This document shows, in pieces, positions 17,650 to 25,691 of a stretch of DNA of 64,000 nt (position 1 is the first letter of the stretch; the number at the start of each line of letters is the position of its first letter). The stretch spans positions 60,080 to 124,079 of the forward strand of contig JAFSJX010000056.1 of the NCBI GenBank assembly GCA_017449285.1. Reading direction: 5' to 3'. The translations under genes were made by a program, and so were the position numbers. This DNA comes from Treponema sp. (GTDB taxonomy: Bacteria; Spirochaetota; Spirochaetia; Treponematales; Treponemataceae). The notes beneath the pieces were generated by a model, which was not told the DNA's origin, searched no databases, and saw only the letters and a list, made by a program, of their open reading frames with translations.

Positions 17650-18425
17650 ACCAACTCCGTGCTGAATGTATACAGATTTTCGCCCTTGGGAAGACTGATT
17701 TTTTCTGTGTGAATGCCAAACACGGTGTCAATCGTGCCTTTTTCTGCAATCAATGCGGGCGTTCCTTCCGAAATGACTTCTCCGCCGCTCATCACAATCA
17801 ATTTGTCGGCAAACGTGAGCGCGGTATGCAAATCGTGGACGACAAGCAGAATTGTTTTTCCCTGAGCGCATAACTTTTTGAGCAGGTGCAAGAGTTCTAG
17901 TTGCTGGCGGATATCCAAAAACGTAAGCGGCTCATCAAGCACAAGAACCGAAGTCTGCTGGGCAAGAGCCATCGCAAGGAATACTTTCTGCTGTTGACCG
18001 CCGCTCAGGCAGGAAAGTTTTTTTTCGGCAATGGAATCCAATCCCATCGCGCTCAACGCTGAATCGGCAACAGCGCAATCTTCCTTTGTATAATGACGCG
18101 GAAAATGCGTGTACGGGAACCGACCATGCAGGACAAGGCTGCGCACCGTAATTTCAGGAAGACGGCGACTCTGCGAAAGATAGGCGATTTTTTTTGCCCG
18201 CTCCGACAAAGCGTAATCCGAAAGCAGTTTTCCGTCCAGCTGAACCGACCCATTCCACACAGGCAGAAAACCACAGATTGTTTTGAGGAGCGTGGATTTT
18301 CCGCTGCCGTTTGGTCCGACCAACACGGAAATTTTTTCCGCAGGAATGGAGCAGGAAAGATTTTTCAGCACGGGGGAGAGAGATTTTTTTCCGTAGCCGA
18401 CCGTCAGATTTGTCACTTCAATCAT
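17646..18425 (-). CDS. FecE/BtuD-type ABC transporter ATPase
   Basis: 259 aa from the ATG at 18425 (MIEVTNLTVGYG), with GAGG upstream inside the permease gene; a longer reading frame upstream is not used. Walker A VGPNGSGKST (~37), Q-loop AYLSQSRR, signature LSGGQQQKV (~133), Walker B VLVLDEPLTFLD and switch VVHDLH are present. It belongs to the iron-siderophore/cobalamin importer class. It overlaps the FecCD permease gene by 8 bp. No periplasmic binding protein gene is adjacent; an LRR protein takes that place in the operon. Confidence 0.9.
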   Translation of the reverse strand: MIEVTNLTVGYGKKSLSPVLKNLSCSIPAEKISVLVGPNGSGKSTLLKTICGFLPVWNGSVQLDGKLLSDYALSERAKKIAYLSQSRRLPEITVRSLVLHGRFPYTHFPRHYTKEDCAVADSALSAMGLDSIAEKKLSCLSGGQQQKVFLAMALAQQTSVLVLDEPLTFLDIRQQLELLHLLKKLCAQGKTILLVVHDLHTALTFADKLIVMSGGEVISEGTPALIAEKGTIDTVFGIHTEKISLPKGENLYTFSTELV

Positions 18426-19413
18426 GTTTTGACCTCTTTTCTTTGAGCAACAGGACGACAAAGAACGGTCCTCCGATAACCGAAAGCAGAATTCCCACGG
18501 GAAGCTCATAGGGCGCAAACACCAGTCGGCTCAACAAATCGCAGAGCAGGACGAGTGCCGCCCCCAAAAGGACGCTTGCAGGAAGAAGACGGCGCATTTC
18601 TCCTCCCACAAAAACGCGCGCGCAATGGGGAACAATCAGCCCCACAAAGCCTACCAGCCCCGCAAAACTGATTCCCGCTCCACAGAGCAATGCCGCAAGA
18701 ACGAGCGCACAGAACCGAACCGCCCCCACCGGCAAGCCCAATGAATGCGCGCTTTCATCTCCCAGCGCAAGCACGTCAAGTTCATCCCGCAAAAAAAATG
18801 CGATTATAACGGAAAGAATGATGACAACTGCCGCAGGAACAAGCACGTTCATCTGTACGCCCGAAAGCGAGCCGATTTTAAATGCCGTGCGGCTGTGAAT
18901 CGTATCTGGCACAAACACGGTGACGGCATCAGTGAGCGCAATAAAAAACGTATTTGCCGCCACGCCAGAAAGCAGTACAGCCGTCTTGCTGTTTCCCGCG
19001 TGTTTTCCGAGTGCACATACCAAAAGCAACGTCACAAACGCGCCAAAGAATGCGGCGAACGGCAACAGATTCGGCACAAACGGAAAAAATGCGGCGCACA
19101 CCATGACGGAAAGCCCCGCCCCCGCGTTCATGCCAAGCACATTCGGACTTCCCAGCGGATTATGCAGTACAGACTGAATGATTGCGCCGCTTGCCGCCAA
19201 CGCCGCCCCGCACAGAACCGCCGCACACACACGTGGAAGTCGCACAAAGCGCAGGATTTTATAGGCGGAACCAGCCGTATCGCCACAGAGAGCCGCCGTC
19301 AGTTCCGCAAATGAGATATGCACCGCGCCAAGAGAGAATGACAACATCACAAGCACGATGATTGCGCAAAACGTGAGGACATAAAATGCGGAAAGCCGAT
19401 GAGCGTTTTTCAT
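18418..19413 (-). CDS. FecCD-family ABC transporter permease
   Basis: 331 aa, the normal length, with about ten membrane helices. FecCD signatures include LRLPR-like FVRLPRVCAAVLCGAALAAS, QSVLHNPLGSPNVLGMNAGA, and GLVGFVGLIVPHCAR. The family imports siderophores, haem, cobalamin or metals; the substrate here cannot be read from the sequence. Its ATG overlaps the stop of the LRR protein gene (ATGA, 19410-19413), so the two are translationally coupled. Confidence 0.92.
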   Translation of the reverse strand: MKNAHRLSAFYVLTFCAIIVLVMLSFSLGAVHISFAELTAALCGDTAGSAYKILRFVRLPRVCAAVLCGAALAASGAIIQSVLHNPLGSPNVLGMNAGAGLSVMVCAAFFPFVPNLLPFAAFFGAFVTLLLVCALGKHAGNSKTAVLLSGVAANTFFIALTDAVTVFVPDTIHSRTAFKIGSLSGVQMNVLVPAAVVIILSVIIAFFLRDELDVLALGDESAHSLGLPVGAVRFCALVLAALLCGAGISFAGLVGFVGLIVPHCARVFVGGEMRRLLPASVLLGAALVLLCDLLSRLVFAPYELPVGILLSVIGGPFFVVLLLKEKRSKHD

Positions 19414-20567
19414 TTCGGAACCTTGTACAAATCCAAAAACCAGTATTTTCCCGGATGACGGAATTTTTCGGCATTTTCTGTGGGATTGGTCAGGTCAACG
19501 AGAATTTTTTTGCCGAATGTCCAATTTGTCGCATCCTCAAAAGTGACCGTACTGACCGAAGACTTAAAGAATGAGCGCGACCCAAGATAGGTGACCGAAG
19601 ACGGAATCGTAACCGAACCAAGCGCAGTACACCACACAAAAGCCTGTTTCCCGATGCTCGTCACGCTCGCAGGAATCGAAACAGTTTCCAGCGCGGAGCA
19701 ATAACCGAACGCCATTTTTTCAATCGTGCGGACGCTCGCAGGAAGTTCCACCGCCGTTACCCGCGCTCCGTAGGCAAAGGATTCTTTTCCAATAGTCTCT
19801 ACCGTATCAGGAATCGTTACGCGCCCCGATTTTCCGCTGGGAAACTGCACGAGCCGTTTTTTATCTTTTGTATACAGAATGCCGTCTGATGTGCTGAACG
19901 TATCGTTCTCAATGACACGCCGCTCCGTTTTCCCGTCACGCTCAAATTCTTCCGTCCGCGTCTCCAAAACAAAACCCGTCACCTTGGGGCAATTTGAAAA
20001 CGCACCGCTGCGTACCGAAGAGACCGCAAGCGGAATTTCCACCGCACCATTCCAGCCACACGGACAGACTACCACTTCGCTCCCCGCTTTATCGTACAGA
20101 ATACCTTTGGACGAAGAAAAAACGTCATTTCCATCTGTCGCATTGATTGCCGTAAGATTGTCACAGCCCAAAAAACATTGCCAGCGAATTCGCACCAGTC
20201 CGTCGGGAATCACAAGCGAAACAAGATTTCTGCAATTGTTCAAAGTCTCCTTGTCCAAATCGAACAAAGCGGAAACCGCCGACAAATCCAGAGAAAAAAG
20301 CACGCCTGGCTTTGAGAGCATCGCATCACGCAGATTGCCCAGCATATACGTATCCATCGGTCCTGAGATGACCAGATGATGAGTCCCGTCAGGAAGCCGC
20401 CGAATCAGCCGCTCTGCCTCATACGAAAAGACTTCATGTCGAACAACGACAGGCGTTCCTTCCGGATTTTGATTTTGTCCCATCTCCTGCGCAAAAAGCG
20501 ACCCCGCCACAAGCAAAAGCGTGAGGAATAAGAATTTTTTGTGCAGACGAAAGCAGACGGAACGCAT
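19410..20567 (-). CDS. BspA-like leucine-rich repeat exported protein (LRR_5/TpLRR)
   Basis: 385 aa from ATG at 20567. A signal peptide (LHKKFLFLTLLLVAGSLFAQ) ends about residue 27 without a lipobox. The mature protein has LRR_5-type units: VSLVIPDGLVRI, GAVEIPLAVSSVRSGAFSNC, GRVTIPDTVETIGKESFAYG, ETVSIPASVTSIGKQAFVWC and GSVTIPSSVTYLGSRSFFKS. BspA-like proteins usually bind host or matrix ligands. Here the gene is coupled by an ATGA overlap to a FecCD permease and ATPase, which is unusual. A TATAAT box (20574-20579) lies 6 nt before the ATG, so the operon mRNA is probably leaderless. Confidence 0.88.
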   Translation of the reverse strand: MRSVCFRLHKKFLFLTLLLVAGSLFAQEMGQNQNPEGTPVVVRHEVFSYEAERLIRRLPDGTHHLVISGPMDTYMLGNLRDAMLSKPGVLFSLDLSAVSALFDLDKETLNNCRNLVSLVIPDGLVRIRWQCFLGCDNLTAINATDGNDVFSSSKGILYDKAGSEVVVCPCGWNGAVEIPLAVSSVRSGAFSNCPKVTGFVLETRTEEFERDGKTERRVIENDTFSTSDGILYTKDKKRLVQFPSGKSGRVTIPDTVETIGKESFAYGARVTAVELPASVRTIEKMAFGYCSALETVSIPASVTSIGKQAFVWCTALGSVTIPSSVTYLGSRSFFKSSVSTVTFEDATNWTFGKKILVDLTNPTENAEKFRHPGKYWFLDLYKVPK

Positions 20568-20610
20568 AGGAAGATTATAGCACAAACAGGAAAAAAATAA
20601 AACCGCAACA

Positions 20611-20638
20611 AAAAAATAAGCCCGCACGGACGCGGGCT
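20611..20638 (-). terminator. argG terminator
   Basis: On the minus strand AGCCCGCG-TCCG-TGCGGGCT followed by TTATTTTTTT. It is the last of three hairpins after the argG stop (the others are at 20650-20672 and 20674-20709). Confidence 0.8.
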
Positions 20639-20649
20639 GAAAAGCCAAG

Positions 20650-20709
20650 ACAGAAAATCGCAGATTTTCTGTCGAACTTCGTTTTGCCAAGGATGGCAAA
20701 ACGAAGTTC
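20650..20709 (-). repeat. Two perfect palindromic hairpins after argG
   Basis: 20674-20709 is a perfect 16-bp stem (GAACTTCGTTTTGCCA and its complement) with a 4-nt loop, starting 2 nt past the argG stop. 20650-20672 is a perfect 10-bp stem (ACAGAAAATC / GATTTTCTGT) with a 3-nt loop. Neither has a T tract, so they are not terminators; they may stabilise the mRNA 3' end or be short palindromic repeats. Confidence 0.65.
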
Positions 20710-20710
20710 C

Positions 20711-21976
20711 TTACTCCGTAGGGCGTTTCTTCAAGTTCTTGCTTTCTTTGACAGCCTGACCTTCGCCAACCTGCTGCTCCATCATCGCGCGGACTTTGAG
20801 CGGGAGACCAAACAGCGTAATGAAGCCCTGCGCATCGTGGTGGTCGTACAAATCGCCTGTGGTGAAAGACGCGATGCTTTCGTTGTACAGGCTGTACTTT
20901 GACCATGAACCCGCGCCACGGATTGAACCTTTATACAGTTTGAGGTTCACCCAGCCCGTACAGGTTTCCTGCGTCTTGTCCACAAATGCCATGCAAGCGT
21001 CCATCAGCGTGGTGAACCATTTGCCATCGTAAATCAACTCGCTCATGCGGAGCGAAACCTGCTGCTTGTAGTGGTAGGTGTCGCGGTCAAGACAAAGGTG
21101 ATCCATCATCTCATGAGCGGCATACAGAATCGCTCCGCCGGGAGTCTCGTACACGCCGCGGCTCTTCATACCTACGCAACGGTTCTCGCAGATGTCAACC
21201 AAGCCAACACCGTTGCGTCCGCCAATTTTGTTCAGTTCGGTCATCAGTTCCAAACCGCCCATTTTCTTTCCGTTCACGCTGACCGGGATGCCTTTCTCAA
21301 ATTCAATCTTCACGTACTCGCCGGCTTCGGGAGCGTCCTCAGGGCAGACGGTATTCTTGAGCATGTGCTTGTAGTTGGGCTCATTCTCTGTCTTTTCCAG
21401 TTCCAGTCCTTCGTGGCTGATGTGCCAGATGTTCTCGTCGCGGCTGTAGGACTGGTCTTTTTTCATCGGAACTTCAAGTCCGCGGTCTTCCAAAAATTTG
21501 ATTTCAGCGTCGCGGCTGTCCATGTTCCATTTGGGGTCACGCCATGCAGCGATTACCCGCAGGTCGGGAGCGAACGCCTTGATTGCAAGCTCAAAACGAA
21601 TCTGGTCGTTTCCCTTACCAGTTGCGCCGTGGCAGATAGCCGTAGCACCTTCCTGACGGGCATACTCAACCAGAATTTTTCCGATAAGCGGGCGCGCGGT
21701 TGACGTTCCCAAAAGATACTGGTCTTCGTATTTGCAATTTGCTTTGAGCGCGGGCCAGATGTATTCTTCAATATATTCCTGACGAGCATCCACCACGTAG
21801 CAGGCAGAAGCACCTGTTTTTACCGCGCGGTCTTTGATTTTCGGCCAGTCATCGCCCTGCCCGACATCAATACAAACTGCGATAACATCATAGTCATAAT
21901 TTTCCTTGAGCCACGGAATGATAACCGTCGTATCAAGTCCACCAGAATACGCCAAGATAACCTTTTCTTTTGCCAT
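20711..21976 (-). CDS. argG: Argininosuccinate synthase
   Basis: 421 aa from ATG at 21976 (MAKEKVILAYSGG), with AGAGGTG upstream. It joins citrulline and aspartate using ATP in arginine synthesis. The PP-loop motif AYSGGLDTTV (~8-17) binds ATP, and GKGNDQIRFE and VGLVDICENRCVGMKSRG fit the family. It is a single gene with its own promoter, two putative ARG boxes and a strong terminator. The other arg genes are not in the window. Confidence 0.95.
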   Translation of the reverse strand: MAKEKVILAYSGGLDTTVIIPWLKENYDYDVIAVCIDVGQGDDWPKIKDRAVKTGASACYVVDARQEYIEEYIWPALKANCKYEDQYLLGTSTARPLIGKILVEYARQEGATAICHGATGKGNDQIRFELAIKAFAPDLRVIAAWRDPKWNMDSRDAEIKFLEDRGLEVPMKKDQSYSRDENIWHISHEGLELEKTENEPNYKHMLKNTVCPEDAPEAGEYVKIEFEKGIPVSVNGKKMGGLELMTELNKIGGRNGVGLVDICENRCVGMKSRGVYETPGGAILYAAHEMMDHLCLDRDTYHYKQQVSLRMSELIYDGKWFTTLMDACMAFVDKTQETCTGWVNLKLYKGSIRGAGSWSKYSLYNESIASFTTGDLYDHHDAQGFITLFGLPLKVRAMMEQQVGEGQAVKESKNLKKRPTE

Positions 21977-22023
21977 ATAACACCTCTTTAACAAGCCTCG
22001 AATACAAGTCTTTGCGGTAAAAC

Positions 22024-22069
22024 CGTATATTTATGCAAAAATCATAGCGGTTTTTCATTTTTTATGCAA
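22024..22069 (-). promoter_or_regulatory. argG promoter with two putative ARG boxes
   Basis: Minus strand TTGCAT (22064-22069), 17-nt spacer, TATGAT (22041-22046). Two similar 14-mers overlap it: TGCATAAAAAATGA (22055-22068, over the -35) and TGCATAAATATACG (22024-22037, over the expected transcription start), with centres 31 bp apart (three helical turns). The second matches 11 of 14 positions of the box at the argR promoter. Repression by ArgR is inferred. Confidence 0.6.
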
Positions 22070-22110
22070 GTAGGTAGTTTTGAGGCGAATTCGGGCGCTC
22101 TCGTATTCCC

Positions 22111-23001
22111 TTACTGAGCCAAATTCTTTGGAACACAGTTCTCCAGTTCGGCGCGGGGGATTTTGCTGAAAATCTGAACCAAATCTGCATCAAGTTGGCT
22201 TCCTGCGACATCATTGATGATGCTCAGGGCGATTTCGTAGGGCATGGCATCTTTGTAGGAGCGGCGCATCGTAATCGCGGAATAGGTGTCGCAAATTGAG
22301 ATAATCCGCGCCGCAAGGGGAATTTCGTTTCCGGGGAGCTGGTAATAGCCTTTGCCGTCAATCCGCTCGTGGTGATATAAAATCCACGGCATGATATGCT
22401 TGAACGACTGCATGGATTCCATAAATTTTACGCCAAGACGCGGATGCTCACGCATCAATTTCCATTCCTCTTCGTCCAGTCTGCCAGGCTTATTCAGAAT
22501 GCTTTCGGGGATGCCGAGTTTTCCCACATCATGCATCAATGCGGCATATTCAAGTGAGACAGGATTTATGTCCGCTTTCAGTTCTGACGGGAGATACTTG
22601 AAAAACAACATTGTCAGGTTTTGCACATAGCGACTGTGACCGTTCAGGTTGGAGTCCCTTGATTCAATCATGCCAATCAGCGTTTCGGTCATCGTAAGCG
22701 AATTCTCCTTGACCGAATGCACCAGATGAAAAAGGAGCATCAGCATAATCATCACAAAAATGCTTCCGCCGAAAAGGATTCCAGCCATCATCAAGTCAGG
22801 ATGACTGAACACGCCAATAAAAATATATCCGCAAAGAAAGAAAATCAACAGGACAAGCGCAAACCGCTTCCAAAAACGCCCGCTAGACTGTCCCGCAGAA
22901 AGCACGTCATGCAGACTGTGCAGGAACAAAAGGTAGCGATAAATGTTCGTGACCATAATAATCACGCCTAAAGCAATCATCGTATAAATCAAAACAAGCA
23001 T
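22111..23001 (-). CDS. Membrane HD-GYP domain protein, probable c-di-GMP phosphodiesterase
   Basis: 296 aa. Three hydrophobic segments (~3-30, ~47-65, ~72-95) anchor the protein. The HD-GYP domain (~100-285) has LMHDVGKLGIPESILNKPG (HD at ~157), HPRLG, and HHERIDGKGYY (~210). The last motif has GYY where the family name motif is GYP. The metal-binding H/D residues are kept, so hydrolysis of c-di-GMP is plausible. It follows murI by 29 nt on the same strand and is probably co-transcribed with the zinc-ribbon and murI genes. Confidence 0.87.
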   Translation of the reverse strand: MLVLIYTMIALGVIIMVTNIYRYLLFLHSLHDVLSAGQSSGRFWKRFALVLLIFFLCGYIFIGVFSHPDLMMAGILFGGSIFVMIMLMLLFHLVHSVKENSLTMTETLIGMIESRDSNLNGHSRYVQNLTMLFFKYLPSELKADINPVSLEYAALMHDVGKLGIPESILNKPGRLDEEEWKLMREHPRLGVKFMESMQSFKHIMPWILYHHERIDGKGYYQLPGNEIPLAARIISICDTYSAITMRRSYKDAMPYEIALSIINDVAGSQLDADLVQIFSKIPRAELENCVPKNLAQ

Positions 23002-23030
23002 ACTTTATTATTTCATAAATTGGAGATTTT

Positions 23031-23930
23031 TTAAAGAGAAATTTTACCGCCCCACGGAATACAATAACCTTTGCAGAGCGTGCTGTATTCGGCTGTATCG
23101 GCAGGAGTGCAGGCGGTAACAAAAAAAGTCTTGTCGGCGGGAATGTCACGAGAATAATCCCTCTCAGAGGGGAAGAGACCACGGTGATTTTCTTCTTTTG
23201 TGAAGGCTCTTTGTGTGCTACGTGCGTCCTGCGGGGAATTCTCGCACGATGCCATTTTTTCTGCTTCTACACGAATTGCCTGATTCGCAACTCCCTCGCG
23301 GCTATCTACCACGCGCACTTTGTTTCCTGCAACGGCGGCAATTTCGTCCGCAACATGGGTAAAATGCGTACAGCCTAGGATAATCGTATCGCAGTCATGT
23401 GCGGAAAAAAATTCTACGGCAGGAGTGACGGCGGCGCGTTTTTGCTTTGGTGTGGCAGTAAAAAGTTCATGTTCGATAAAGGAAATCAAATCAGGGTCGC
23501 CGCGACTGAACACCGTGCAATCCGACGCAAAATCTCGGGTAAGGCGCGCGCAATAGGGATGATTCACCGTGGCATTGGTTGCCAGAAGCCCGATTCGTTT
23601 GTTTTTGGTCACGTTTGCGGCAAGTTTTATCGCGGGAACAGTACCAACAATAGGAGTTTCGGGGAAAAGCGCGCGCAAATCGTCCAACGAAGTGACGCTG
23701 ATTGTGTTGCAGGCAATGACGATTGCCTTAGGATGCCATTTTTCCACGATAAGACGGATTGTTGCAGCCGCGCTCCGAGTCACCTCATCGGGAGATTTTT
23801 CGCCGTAGGGAAAATGCGCCGTGTCGCCAAGGTAGACGCACCGCGCGGAAGGCATTTTTTCTTTGAGCGCAAGCATATAGGGAATGCCGCCCGTTCCGCT
23901 GTCTAAAAATGCAAAGTCAATGCCCGACAT
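23031..23930 (-). CDS. murI: Glutamate racemase
   Basis: 299 aa from ATG at 23930 (MSGIDFAFLDSGTGG), chosen because it starts just before the conserved motif and after the stop of the zinc-ribbon gene. It makes D-glutamate for peptidoglycan. The two catalytic cysteines are in VIACNTIS (~73) and IILGCTHF (~180), and YLGDTAHFPYG matches the substrate loop. The enzyme is usually ~265 aa; here ~45 extra C-terminal residues follow the catalytic core. A longer upstream reading frame exists but overlaps the zinc-ribbon gene. Confidence 0.9.
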   Translation of the reverse strand: MSGIDFAFLDSGTGGIPYMLALKEKMPSARCVYLGDTAHFPYGEKSPDEVTRSAAATIRLIVEKWHPKAIVIACNTISVTSLDDLRALFPETPIVGTVPAIKLAANVTKNKRIGLLATNATVNHPYCARLTRDFASDCTVFSRGDPDLISFIEHELFTATPKQKRAAVTPAVEFFSAHDCDTIILGCTHFTHVADEIAAVAGNKVRVVDSREGVANQAIRVEAEKMASCENSPQDARSTQRAFTKEENHRGLFPSERDYSRDIPADKTFFVTACTPADTAEYSTLCKGYCIPWGGKISL

Positions 23931-23949
23931 ATCTGTTTCCGATGCTCCA

Positions 23950-24237
23950 TCAGTTTCCGAATAGGCTTGCAAAGGCATCGCGGGCTTTTGCGGCGGCATC
24001 GTCTGTCTTTCCGCTTGCCGCGCCGTCAAAGAGTTTTTTTGCACGGAAGAAATCACAGAAATTTGCCCGCTCCTTATCGCGCACTTCTTCGTCCACGGTC
24101 TCATGGCAGTCGTAGTGACTTCCGGGCGCATAAAACTGGCAATTTTTACATGAGTGCAAATCCGTGCCGCAAACAGGACAGGTTGAGGTGCGGTAGATTT
24201 CGCTTATTTCAATCGCTTTTTTGCATTTCCAGCACAT
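23950..24237 (-). CDS. Small zinc-ribbon protein
   Basis: 95 aa. Paired cysteines CWKC (2-5) and CPVCG (~20), then CKNC (~30), CHE and a late FC (~61), suggest one or two zinc sites. The rest is charged (DEEVRDKERANFCDFFRAKKLFDG). The function is unknown, but the gene leads the operon with murI and the HD-GYP gene. The promoter is near consensus: TTGCAA (24266-24271), 17 nt, TACGAT (24243-24248), then only 5 nt to the ATG, so the mRNA is probably leaderless. Confidence 0.75.
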   Translation of the reverse strand: MCWKCKKAIEISEIYRTSTCPVCGTDLHSCKNCQFYAPGSHYDCHETVDEEVRDKERANFCDFFRAKKLFDGAASGKTDDAAAKARDAFASLFGN

Positions 24238-24242
24238 AGCCT

Positions 24243-24271
24243 ATCGTACATCGAAAATCGAGTTTTTGCAA
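24243..24271 (-). promoter_or_regulatory. Leaderless promoter of the zinc-ribbon/murI operon
   Basis: TTGCAA (24266-24271), 17-nt spacer, TACGAT (24243-24248) on the minus strand. The ATG at 24237 begins 5 nt after the -10 box. Confidence 0.7.
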
Positions 24272-24274
24272 TGC

Positions 24275-24375
24275 GGTAGCGATGGGAGCCCCGAAGTACC
24301 ACGCAAGTGGTATGGAGCAGAGCGGAAGGGCGGACGTAGCGACCCGAAGCACGAAGTGCGTAGGGGAACGCCCCT
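24275..24375 (+). repeat. Structured dispersed element, copy 1
   Basis: About 100 nt in a divergent intergenic region, starting GGTAGCGATGGGAGCCCCG and ending near GTAGGGGAACGCCCC. It contains hairpins such as TACCACGCAAGTGGTA and GCACGAAGTGC. It shares start, end and internal GACCCGAA landmarks with elements at 54242-54363, 58237-58338 and 59485-59613. Confidence 0.65.
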
Positions 24376-24382
24376 TCAGTAC

Positions 24383-24411
24383 TTGAAAAATCTTTTTTTA
24401 TCCCCTACGAT
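24383..24411 (+). promoter_or_regulatory. Leaderless promoter of the pentapeptide-repeat gene
   Basis: TTGAAA (24383-24388), 17-nt spacer, TACGAT (24406-24411). The ATG at 24417 begins 5 nt later. Confidence 0.65.
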
Positions 24412-24416
24412 GAAGT

Positions 24417-25097
24417 ATGTTTTTTTGGAAAAAATGTCAGTGTCCTACATGCCGCAAAAGTGTCGTTTCGGATTTTGATGAAAACTGGAACATCATTGAC
24501 AGCGATTATTGTCTGAGACATTCGCCGAACGCAGAAGAAATCACAACCAAAGTACATCATTACATCGCGCATAACGAAAAAATTATCGGGCTGAATGCGA
24601 GCGGCATTGTATTCTCAAACATTGATGATTTTAACCTGACAAACAAACGATTCTACGGATGCAATTTTATGCAGTGCATTTTCCGGGGCTTGCAATCAAA
24701 AGGATTCAGAAGCCGAATGACTACGTTTGACTTTGCGGTGTTCAGCGACTGCAACCTTCTGGAAAGCAATATGCAGTTCACGTCTTTTGCGGGGGCGAAA
24801 TTCAGTCACGTGCTGTTTACGGGAAGCGATATGATTCAGGACAACTTTGTGGGACTGGAATCGTTTCAGTCTTCGTTTGATGACTCCGATTTGTACAATT
24901 CTCGTTTTATTCGTGCCAGGCTGATTGACACATCCATCCGAAACTGCAACATCAAGAATACGGTCTTCCGTGAGATTGAGCAGACTAATCTTTCGTTCAA
25001 ACTGTCGAACACGAACGAGGCGATTTTTGATGAGCGGGGAAGCGCGTTGTTCACAGGAATGAAAGAACTGGACAACCCGGTGGGAGCGCGCGTATGA
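24417..25097 (+). CDS. Pentapeptide-repeat-like protein with N-terminal Cys motif
   Basis: 226 aa. The N-terminus has CQCPTC and a later C (about residues 8-34), a possible small metal site. From ~70 to ~205 the sequence shows degenerate pentapeptide-repeat units of the A(D/N)LXX type, e.g. FNLTNKRFYGCNFMQCIFRG, CNLLESNMQFTSFAGAKF and SDLYNSRFIRARLIDTSI. These form a right-handed beta-helix that usually mediates binding. It overlaps the following MBL gene by 4 bp (ATGA at 25094-25097). Function unknown. Its promoter places the ATG 5 nt from the -10 box. Confidence 0.8.
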   Translation: MFFWKKCQCPTCRKSVVSDFDENWNIIDSDYCLRHSPNAEEITTKVHHYIAHNEKIIGLNASGIVFSNIDDFNLTNKRFYGCNFMQCIFRGLQSKGFRSRMTTFDFAVFSDCNLLESNMQFTSFAGAKFSHVLFTGSDMIQDNFVGLESFQSSFDDSDLYNSRFIRARLIDTSIRNCNIKNTVFREIEQTNLSFKLSNTNEAIFDERGSALFTGMKELDNPVGARV

Positions 25098-25687
25098 AAA
25101 TTTATTTCCACCTTAATTTGGAGACGTTTTCCAACACCTATGTCGTTGTGGACGAAAAAACTAAGGTCGCGCTTATCATTGACCCAGGGAAGCCGACAAA
25201 TGAACTTCTCAAACAAATTGAGACGGACGGATATTTGCTCTCTGCCGCACTGATTACGCACAACCACGAGGAGAACACCCGCGGGCTGGCAACACTCAAA
25301 CGCATTTACAACCTGAGCATTTATGCCGCCGACATTGATGTGGCGAATACGGCGGACACGACAATCAAGGGCGAAGGTTTTTTGAAATTCGGCGGCATCA
25401 CCGTGGAATATTTTGCCGTTCCCGGTCATACGGCAGATTCAATCGTCTACAAAATCGGAACGGTGCTGTTTACGGGAGACGTTATCAGCGCAGGAGAAAT
25501 TGGTTCAACGACCAGTTCGTATGCAAAAGATTTGCTGTACCGTGGCATTCAGACAAAAATTTTTACGCTGAGTGATGATACGGTGATTATGGCTGGACAC
25601 GGGCCTATGACCTCGGTTGGCGCAGAAAAACTGTACAATCTTGAGGCAACATCGCCACACGTTCCGCAGTTTTTTTCAAGCCTGTAG
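25094..25687 (+). CDS. Metallo-beta-lactamase-fold hydrolase, glyoxalase II-like, with altered metal motif
   Basis: 197 aa, the length of a small glyoxalase II-like hydrolase. The fold's landmarks are present: LIIDPGKP, PGHTADS, FTGDVI and MAGHGPMT. The normal THxHxDH motif reads THNHEEN, so the aspartate is replaced by glutamate and the third histidine by asparagine. The first two histidines and the later H/D residues remain. It may bind one metal or have changed activity. It is translationally coupled to the pentapeptide-repeat gene. Confidence 0.85.
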   Translation: MKIYFHLNLETFSNTYVVVDEKTKVALIIDPGKPTNELLKQIETDGYLLSAALITHNHEENTRGLATLKRIYNLSIYAADIDVANTADTTIKGEGFLKFGGITVEYFAVPGHTADSIVYKIGTVLFTGDVISAGEIGSTTSSYAKDLLYRGIQTKIFTLSDDTVIMAGHGPMTSVGAEKLYNLEATSPHVPQFFSSL

Positions 25688-25691
25688 TTTT

